Below are positions 6,200 to 10,953 of a stretch of 10,953 nucleotides of DNA, piece after piece (the stretch's first letter is position 1; every line of letters starts with the position of its first letter). Under the pieces are notes generated by a model. That model worked only from the letters and a program-made list of their open reading frames with translations, was not told where the DNA came from and ran no database searches. The stretch is from CAYSHJ01 sp964589725. GTDB lineage: Bacteria > Planctomycetota > Planctomycetia > Planctomycetales > Planctomycetaceae. Both the position numbers and the translations under genes were made by a program. The stretch is taken from the NCBI GenBank assembly GCA_964589725.1, contig CAZPUJ010000075.1:1-10953 (forward strand). The letters are read 5' to 3'.

Positions 6200-6216
6200 G
6201 CAAGCTGTCCGCTTGC
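6200..6216 (-). repeat. Small hairpin in the lactonase leader
   Basis: GCAAGCtgtccGCTTGC is a perfect 6-bp stem with a 5-nt loop, ending 30 bases upstream of the lactonase ATG, outside the ribosome binding site. It may be a remnant of another dispersed repeat or a minor regulatory dyad. Only the structure is seen. Confidence 0.3.
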
Positions 6217-6274
6217 ACGAGATACAGCCACAAGCTGGCAGCCAAATTGCTCTGACCGCAAGCTCGCAACAGAC

Positions 6275-6405
6275 TATACCTCGCACGTTCGAGTCTGACA
6301 CCAACCCGAAGCGTAAGCGAGGGCCTATTACCTCTGCCCTCGCTTACGCTTCGGGTTAGTGTGAAGCATCCTCCAAACGTGTCAGATTTAGCCGTGCGAG
6401 GTATA
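6275..6405. repeat. Nested inverted repeat: one palindrome inside another
   Basis: The outer repeat, 6275-6301 and 6379-6405, has arms of 27 bp: TATACCTCGCACG, six unmatched bases, then TCTGACAC on one side, mirrored exactly on the other (21 of 27 matching). Inside lies a second palindrome, 6303-6324 and 6336-6357, with perfect 22-bp arms (AACCCGAAGCGTAAGCGAGG plus GC) and an 11-nt loop, extendable to 26 bp with one mismatch. The centres differ (6340 outer, 6330 inner), so the inner one is off-centre, as expected if it was inserted. Translation of the inner arms gives NPKRKRG and LTRSVSEG, peptides I recall from spurious planctomycete proteins, which suggests a widely dispersed repeat. It sits between divergent starts (lactonase at 6169, Uma2 at 6562). 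From 6406 to 6561 I see no gene and no further clear structure apart from the Uma2 ribosome binding site. Confidence 0.88.
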
Positions 6406-6561
6406 TCAATCGTGGTCCCGGGCCACAAACACCGCGTCGCCGAAGAATCTGGCTTGCAGGCTGTTGGGTGTGCGTTACGCTGGCTCGCCAAGGGACGTAT
6501 CCTGGGTGCCGGTTGGAAGGTCAAACCACTTTTCGCCGAACCAGCTACCGGAGACTTGCTC

Positions 6562-7293
6562 ATGACTCCTTTGCTGAAACCACAACGCCGCTCCGAACCT
6601 CGCTCGGCGGACAGTCCTCCGCCATTGGAGCCGGGAGACCTGCTGAACCGTGATGAATTCGAACGGCGTTACCACGCCAGGCCACAGGTCAAAAAGGCGG
6701 AACTGATTGAAGGAGTCGTGCATATGCCGTCCCCCGTTCGCTGGAACCAACACGCTGTGCCGCATGCCGACTTCATTGGCTGGCTCGTCTTCTACCGCAC
6801 ATACACTCCAGGCGTGATGGCCGGTGACAACGGATCGTTGCGGCTGGACATGGACAACGAACCACAGGCGGACGCCGCGTTGATCATCGACCCCGAGTGC
6901 GGCGGTCAGGCACTGCTCAGCGAAGACGATTACATCGTGGGGGCTCCCGAATTGGTTGCCGAAGTCGCGGCCAGCAGCATCAGCTTGGACTTGCATGCCA
7001 AGCTGCGGGTGTATCGGCGGAACCAGGTCCGCGAGTACATCGTCTGGCGAGTTCAGGACCAACAAGTGGATTGGTTCGTACTGGAGGGAAGCGAGTTTCG
7101 CCCGTTGGCTCAGTCCGAGGATGGACTCTTGCGCAGCCCGGGATTTCCGGGCTTGTGGCTGGATGGCGATGCGCTGGCGCGACACGACATGCCGCGCGTA
7201 TTGCAGGTGCTGCAAGACGGCATTGCCTCGTCGGAGCACGTTCAGTTCGTGGAACGATTGCACTCCGCGTCGCCACCACGCTCCGCAGGATGA
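6562..7293 (+). CDS. Uma2 family (DUF820) putative endonuclease
   Basis: The 243-residue product has the PD-(D/E)XK-like Uma2 core: Glu50 in AELIEGVVHMPSP (47-59), Asp104 in PQADAALIIDPE (101-112), Glu134 in PELVAEVAASSIS (129-141), and Lys147 in HAKLRVYRRNQVREYIVW (145-162). The order E, D, E-V, K...Y...V-EY is that of the family; the usual PD before the central strand is AD here. Uma2 proteins are numerous in planctomycetes and cyanobacteria, often near mobile DNA, and their biological role is unsettled. Start choice: GGAG at 6550-6553 lies eight bases before this ATG. The frame is open back to 6361, but that part translates the inverted repeat and lacks family similarity. Residues 1-26 are a proline-rich extension before the domain. 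The gene converges on the DUF4432 gene, 35 nt apart, and is the only plus-strand gene in the right half of the window. Confidence 0.88.
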   Translation: MTPLLKPQRRSEPRSADSPPPLEPGDLLNRDEFERRYHARPQVKKAELIEGVVHMPSPVRWNQHAVPHADFIGWLVFYRTYTPGVMAGDNGSLRLDMDNEPQADAALIIDPECGGQALLSEDDYIVGAPELVAEVAASSISLDLHAKLRVYRRNQVREYIVWRVQDQQVDWFVLEGSEFRPLAQSEDGLLRSPGFPGLWLDGDALARHDMPRVLQVLQDGIASSEHVQFVERLHSASPPRSAG

Positions 7294-7297
7294 ACAT

Positions 7298-7314
7298 GTC
7301 ATGCGGAGCATGAC
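7298..7314. terminator. Hairpin between convergent Uma2 and DUF4432 genes, possible terminator
   Basis: GTCATGCggaGCATGAC is a perfect 7-bp stem with a 3-nt loop, four bases after the Uma2 stop and 14 bases past the DUF4432 stop on the other strand. Its position suits a shared, bidirectional transcription stop, but neither side has a T-tract, so a classical intrinsic terminator is not supported. It may also be a dispersed palindrome. Confidence 0.4.
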
Positions 7315-7328
7315 GCCCCGCGCGGGAG

Positions 7329-8522
7329 CTACTGCTTCTCGGTCGGTGAAAATTCCGGCAACGGTCGTGGGCTGAACGCGAGCGTCGTGGAGCTTTGCAG
7401 ACGCTCGATTTCCGCGGCGACTTCCTGGACCGACGACTTGCCGGAGTGAATCGCCAGTTCCAGCCGAATGTGATGCGAGGCTCCGGGGTCCAGTTTGATC
7501 ACTCGGCCGTTCTGGCGTTCGAAGCCGCGCAGGTTCGGGAAGTTCGTGCCCGGTTCGAGGCCGGTCACGTAGCCATCTTTGTCGGCTTGCGTGTTTTTCC
7601 AAAGCGTGAAGCAGGGGAGATCGGCCAGCGAGAATCGCAGGCTCAGCCCAATGTCTCCGGCGGCGTTGCGAAGCATGGCCAGGGTTTGCTTCTTCACATC
7701 GCCGGCCAAGCGGAAGTAATAGGCTTGCTCGGCGTAGTCGGTGTTCGGAGCTTCGTAGCTGTCGAACGTCTCGATGCCTTCGGCGGAGCGAGCGTCACGC
7801 GGATACAGCTCGCGGATGGGAGCCAGAAACCGAGCGCCGGGATCGAGGAACGGGCGGCCGATGTTCGTGTGATACAGCAGTTGAAACTCGGCCGGTTTCG
7901 CCGAGACGTTCGTGACCTCGTCGATGATCGCGCAACGGTTCGAGCCGACTGTGGTCTCGATGGTTGACGTCAGCCGCAAGCAGGGACCAAACATCGAGCA
8001 CTCGTCGACGACGCCTGTCACCGCGATGCGACCAGTGGTTGCGTCGAGGCTCAAATCCACAAAGTGCGCCGGCGAGTTGGCGATTTTGCCGTGCAGCGTC
8101 AGCTCGCCTTGGATCGGATTGTCTTTGAAGCCAGTGTCCCAACCGGGAGGCCCGTTGAATGCCAATCCGCAACGACACAACAGCTCATTGAACCCCGTCA
8201 ACCAGCCGAGTCCGCCTCGTTCGGCGAGATTCACGAACGCCGGATGCACGGGAAGTTTCACCGGCGAATTCCAGCCGATCGGAATGCCGAGGAATTGGCC
8301 TCGCCAAAGCCCCATGCCACGCGTCGGCAAGACGTCGAGCTTGAGCGCTCCGTTGTCGATCTCGACGACATCAACGCCGTCCGACAACCCGCCTCGCAAC
8401 CGACGTTGCCTTACAGACCAATTCGAAACGCCGTTGAGCGGCAGCGATCGGCCACAGAACTCGGCTCCGTCTTGCCACACGTTGTTGGCGACGTCGATCA
8501 ATACGCGATGTTCAGTCGGCAT
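7329..8522 (-). CDS. DUF4432 family protein (aldose 1-epimerase/galactose mutarotase-like fold)
   Basis: The 397-residue product has no signal peptide and should be cytoplasmic. Landmarks of DUF4432 are LPTRGMGLWRG (65-75), GLGWLTGFNELLCRCGL (104-120), PGWDTGF (126-132), and the later blocks LLYHTNIGRPFLDPGARF and GLEPGTNFPNLRGFE. The family shares the beta-sandwich of galactose mutarotase and aldose 1-epimerase and is thought to bind sugars or sugar derivatives; no reaction is established for it. Start choice: GGGAG lies eight bases upstream and the family similarity begins here; the frame is open to 8753, but that part is only the antisense of codons in the preceding gene's frame. The first 11 bases overlap the end of the PQQ-propeller gene (shared bases ATGCCGACTGA), which points to translational coupling and one transcript. 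The C-terminal 25 residues or so are serine/proline-rich. Confidence 0.88.
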   Translation of the reverse strand: MPTEHRVLIDVANNVWQDGAEFCGRSLPLNGVSNWSVRQRRLRGGLSDGVDVVEIDNGALKLDVLPTRGMGLWRGQFLGIPIGWNSPVKLPVHPAFVNLAERGGLGWLTGFNELLCRCGLAFNGPPGWDTGFKDNPIQGELTLHGKIANSPAHFVDLSLDATTGRIAVTGVVDECSMFGPCLRLTSTIETTVGSNRCAIIDEVTNVSAKPAEFQLLYHTNIGRPFLDPGARFLAPIRELYPRDARSAEGIETFDSYEAPNTDYAEQAYYFRLAGDVKKQTLAMLRNAAGDIGLSLRFSLADLPCFTLWKNTQADKDGYVTGLEPGTNFPNLRGFERQNGRVIKLDPGASHHIRLELAIHSGKSSVQEVAAEIERLQSSTTLAFSPRPLPEFSPTEKQ

Positions 8523-9780
8523 GAAAGTCTCCCGGCCGAAACACGTCGTAGCACGACAACAACTCTTGATCGCGGAGGTACAGCTTGCCGTTGCAGACGA
8601 CGGGGTGAGTCCAAATTTGGCCTTTGGAACTGCGCTTGGTCGTTTTTGCATCGGGCTTGAAGCGGCCGTGCTCTTTCCAACCGTTGGGCGACGCTTCCGC
8701 CAGCACGACTTCGCCGGTTCGCTCGTCGAGGCAATACAGCATGCCATCGGCACACGTCAGGCAGCCTTTGCCCAGCGCGCTCTTCTCGGCCCAAACGATC
8801 TCGCCGGTTTTGAAGTCTTGACAAATCCAGCCGACGTTGTCGGAGTAGCCGTAGACGTGCTCGCCGACCAGCACGACTCCGCCGTGATGGTTTTTCATCT
8901 TCTGTGAGAAATAGACTTCCTCGACTTTGTTTTCCGCGCCGATTTTCACCAGCTTGCACCCAACGCCATAGCCCGACGTGATGAAGACATGGCTGTCATG
9001 CACGATCGGCGTGGGAACGACGGCCGTTTTTCCGGGCCAGTCGGTCTTCCAGAGCAGCTTGCCGCTGTCGGTCGCGACGCCGACCAGCGAGTTCATGAAT
9101 AACTGCACATACTGCCGCTGACCGTTCAGTTCGGTCGGAATGATCGAGGAATACGCCGCTCGGTCGGAGACATCGGTTGCTTGCCAGATCACTTCGCCGT
9201 CGGACTTGTTCAGCGACACGATCGCACCGTCCGCGCCACCCGGCGTGCAAATCACGCGCGGCCCGTCGATCAAGACGGATTCGCAATAGCCCCAGCCGGG
9301 CTTCTTACCGCCGAGCGTTGACATGGTCTTGTGCCAGAGGACTTCGCCGTTCTCGACCGCGACGCCCACGAGCATCCCTTGTCCGCCCATCGCGAACACC
9401 ATGTCACCATCCACCGACGGAGTCCCGCGCGGGCCGTCGCCACGACCGTCAACCAATCGTGAACCGATGCGCGCCGACCAACGCTCCGTGCCCGTGTTCG
9501 CGTCGAGGCAAATCAAAAACTCCGTGTCCTCGCGAGCACCCATCGTGAACAGCTTTCCGTTCGCGATCGAGAAGCTCGAGTATCCCAAACCCGCGTCGTC
9601 AAACAGCCACAGCCGCTGCGGACCATCTTTTGGCCACTCTTTGAGCAGCCCGGTTTCTTGCGAGACGTCGGTCCGATCCGGCCCGCGCCACTGCGGCCAG
9701 GAGTAGTCGGCGGCGAGCAGGCCGCCAGTGAACAGCAACAAACCGCCGACGCAGCAAACAATCCGACGAATGAAGTTCAT
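8512..9780 (-). CDS. Secreted PQQ-like beta-propeller repeat protein
   Basis: The 422-residue product begins with a Sec signal (MNFIRRIVCCVGGLLLFTGG, then LLAAD; cleavage near residue 24), followed by WPQWRGPDRTDVSQETG (28-44), the characteristic start of planctomycete PQQ-like/BamB-like propellers. Blades are recognisable by the repeating pattern of a Gly-Asp turn, a hydrophobic strand, L-D-x-x-T-G-x-x-x-W: for example CLDANTGTERW, SLNKSDGEVIW, GVATDSGKLLWK, CQDFKTGEIVW and CLDERTGEVVL. Known quinoprotein dehydrogenases use such propellers to hold PQQ, but most proteins of this kind have no shown cofactor and may be binding scaffolds; I see no vicinal cysteine pair of the PQQ type. Start choice: the ATG at 9780 gives the signal peptide and has AAGGGA upstream; a TTG at 9819 would add 13 residues without signal character. 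It follows the other propeller gene by 39 nt and overlaps DUF4432 by 11 nt, so the three probably form an operon. Confidence 0.9.
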   Translation of the reverse strand: MNFIRRIVCCVGGLLLFTGGLLAADYSWPQWRGPDRTDVSQETGLLKEWPKDGPQRLWLFDDAGLGYSSFSIANGKLFTMGAREDTEFLICLDANTGTERWSARIGSRLVDGRGDGPRGTPSVDGDMVFAMGGQGMLVGVAVENGEVLWHKTMSTLGGKKPGWGYCESVLIDGPRVICTPGGADGAIVSLNKSDGEVIWQATDVSDRAAYSSIIPTELNGQRQYVQLFMNSLVGVATDSGKLLWKTDWPGKTAVVPTPIVHDSHVFITSGYGVGCKLVKIGAENKVEEVYFSQKMKNHHGGVVLVGEHVYGYSDNVGWICQDFKTGEIVWAEKSALGKGCLTCADGMLYCLDERTGEVVLAEASPNGWKEHGRFKPDAKTTKRSSKGQIWTHPVVCNGKLYLRDQELLSCYDVFRPGDFHAD

Positions 9781-9819
9781 TGGCCAAGTCCCTTTTGCGG
9801 AATCACGACCGCGACCCAA

Positions 9820-10953
9820 TTACCCACCGATGCAATACAAGTGCGTCTCCGTGCGGAGCAAAATCCGGCCGTCGGTGAAGACTGGCGTCGCGACGGTTTG
9901 AGTGCCATCCAGTTCATTGCCGGCGAGGACTTTGAATTCGTTGCCTTGCGCCAGCACGAACGTCTTACCGTCTTCTCGCGTGAGGTAGATTTTGCCGTTG
10001 GCCAGGATCGGCGAGGAACTGTAGGCGTGACGATTCTTCTCCAATTGACCGGACCAAATCTCTTTGCCGGTCGCGATGTCCAGGCAAGTGACGATGCCGC
10101 CGTCGTTCAACACATACACTCGGCCATTCGCTGCGGCGGGAGTCGGAACGTCTGTGCCGTTGCCCTTCTTCATCCAAGCGATGTGCGAGCCGGTGACGTC
10201 GCCGCTGCCTCCCAGCTTGATCGCCGTGATGGACTCTTTCCGCGCATACGGAGCGACCACGATGCCGTTGTGGACCACGGCCGACGCGATCGAGCGGAAG
10301 TATTGGTGTCCCGTCGGATTCAACCCGCCGACGCGCCACAATTCTTTGCCGTTCGCCGCGTCATGAGCCGTCACGTGATCGGCACCGAGCACGACGAGCG
10401 TTTCTTGGCCGTTGTCGTCGAGCAACACCGGCGTCGAGTAACTTTGAGCCGCTTCCTGCGGGGCGTCGAGGTTGCGGTCCTGCTTCCACGCGACCTTGCC
10501 GGTGGCCTTGTCGAACGCGGCCAGATACGACGGACCGCTGTGCATCACGGCCACGACGCAATGAGCGTTCGTCAGCACTGGCGACGTGCCGAGATCCCAC
10601 CACAGCGTGTCCTTGCCGTACAGGTCTTGCAGATTCTTCTGCCACACGACCTGTCCCGCGAAGTCCACGCACGCCAAGTCGCCGTTCTTGAAGTACGCGA
10701 AGACGTGCTGCCCGTCGGTTGCACACGACGGATTGCAGCCGGTCGCCTTTTTGTTCTTGCCGACGATCTCACTGCCGAATGTCGTACGCCAAAGTTCCTT
10801 GCCTTGGCGATTGAGCGCCAGCAAGCCGTTTTTGCCGTCGATGCCGCATGTCAGAAAGATGTGCTCGCTCCAGACGATCGGCGTCGAGGCTCCCTTGCCC
10901 GGCAACTCGACCTTCCACGCGACGTTGTTGGTCGCACTCCATTCGGTCGGATA
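9820..10953 (-). CDS. PQQ-like beta-propeller repeat protein, 5' part outside the window
   Basis: The frame is open to the right edge: the bases 10906-10953 encode YPTEWSATNNVAWKVE in frame, joining LPGKGASTPIVW, the block that in planctomycete propeller proteins follows the signal peptide and WxxFRGP start. The TTG near 10905 is therefore an internal leucine, not the start. The visible 377 residues carry repeated blade motifs such as LLALNRQGKELW, CVDFAGQVVW, AFDKATGKVAW, AHDAANGKELW and CLDIATGKEIW, and end in a strand closing the propeller (HLYCIGG). The missing N-terminus probably holds 30-60 residues with a signal peptide. It is the first visible gene of the propeller-propeller-DUF4432 run and a distant paralogue of the next gene rather than a recent copy. 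The cofactor and substrate are unknown. Confidence 0.9.
   Translation of the reverse strand, partial: YPTEWSATNNVAWKVELPGKGASTPIVWSEHIFLTCGIDGKNGLLALNRQGKELWRTTFGSEIVGKNKKATGCNPSCATDGQHVFAYFKNGDLACVDFAGQVVWQKNLQDLYGKDTLWWDLGTSPVLTNAHCVVAVMHSGPSYLAAFDKATGKVAWKQDRNLDAPQEAAQSYSTPVLLDDNGQETLVVLGADHVTAHDAANGKELWRVGGLNPTGHQYFRSIASAVVHNGIVVAPYARKESITAIKLGGSGDVTGSHIAWMKKGNGTDVPTPAAANGRVYVLNDGGIVTCLDIATGKEIWSGQLEKNRHAYSSSPILANGKIYLTREDGKTFVLAQGNEFKVLAGNELDGTQTVATPVFTDGRILLRTETHLYCIGG

Noticed and set aside
6170..6304. Upstream start of the lactonase at 6304
   Set aside because: The extension reads through the nested repeat, is cysteine-rich without pattern, and would displace the Tat motif; AGGAG supports 6169.
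6475..7602. Minus-strand open frame of 375 codons across Uma2 and the end of DUF4432
   Set aside because: It overlaps two recognisable genes in the wrong frame and shows no domain motif.
7912..8907. Plus-strand open frame of 331 codons
   Set aside because: Antisense to DUF4432 and the propeller gene, both well supported.
1..10953. tRNA, rRNA or known riboswitch
   Set aside because: No cloverleaf, rRNA-conserved block or recognisable riboswitch core was found by reading either strand; a covariance search was not possible.
7329..10953. Classical PQQ-dependent alcohol or glucose dehydrogenase
   Set aside because: The propellers lack the usual length of about 550-600 residues and the vicinal disulfide signature, so only the fold is supported.

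Overview
The window looks like a chromosomal segment from a planctomycete (Planctomycetota, probably a Pirellulales-type genome). Pointers to this are a Tat-exported DUF1501 protein, tandem secreted PQQ-like beta-propeller proteins with the WPQWRGP start of the mature chain, a Tat-exported SMP-30/gluconolactonase, a DUF4432 sugar-mutarotase-like protein, a Uma2 (DUF820) nuclease, and GC-rich intergenic palindromes whose reading frames give the peptides NPKRKRG and LTRSVSEG, which I recall from many planctomycete hypothetical proteins. This assignment is inference from content, not from a marker gene.

Layout. Minus strand, 1-222: the first 74 codons of a PEP-protein phosphotransferase (PTS enzyme I)-like gene that runs off the left edge. 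223-617: divergent intergenic region with a hairpin touching the enzyme I start codon and a symmetric 157-bp inverted repeat. Plus strand, 618-2135: DUF1501 protein. 2149-2187: a short apparent remnant of a REP-associated tyrosine transposase (RAYT). Minus strand, 2179-3627: RecQ-family helicase that stops before its zinc cluster. 3673-3813: palindrome pair. Minus strand, 3847-4887: secreted alginate-lyase-like protein. 4898-5049: a leader hairpin and a second palindrome pair. Minus strand, 5054-6169: SMP-30/gluconolactonase. 6200-6405: a small hairpin and a nested inverted repeat. Plus strand, 6562-7293: Uma2 nuclease. 7298-7314: hairpin between convergent genes. Minus strand, 7329-10953: a tight run of PQQ-propeller (partial), PQQ-propeller, then DUF4432 protein, the last two overlapping by 11 nt.

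How it may work together. The lyase, lactonase, mutarotase-like protein and propellers fit a scheme in which exported proteins cut polysaccharide and process sugars or sugar lactones, with enzyme I as a possible link to PEP-dependent phosphoryl transfer. This is inference from families only; the genes are not one operon.

The most interesting signal is in the gaps. Three gaps carry inverted pairs of elements that are each self-complementary, and all three have GTAG at one end. In two of the pairs the copies differ by paired, compensatory substitutions that keep every hairpin intact. Together with the RAYT remnant, this suggests a REP/BIME-like system selected for hairpin structure. A fourth, different inverted repeat sits nested inside another between 6275 and 6405.
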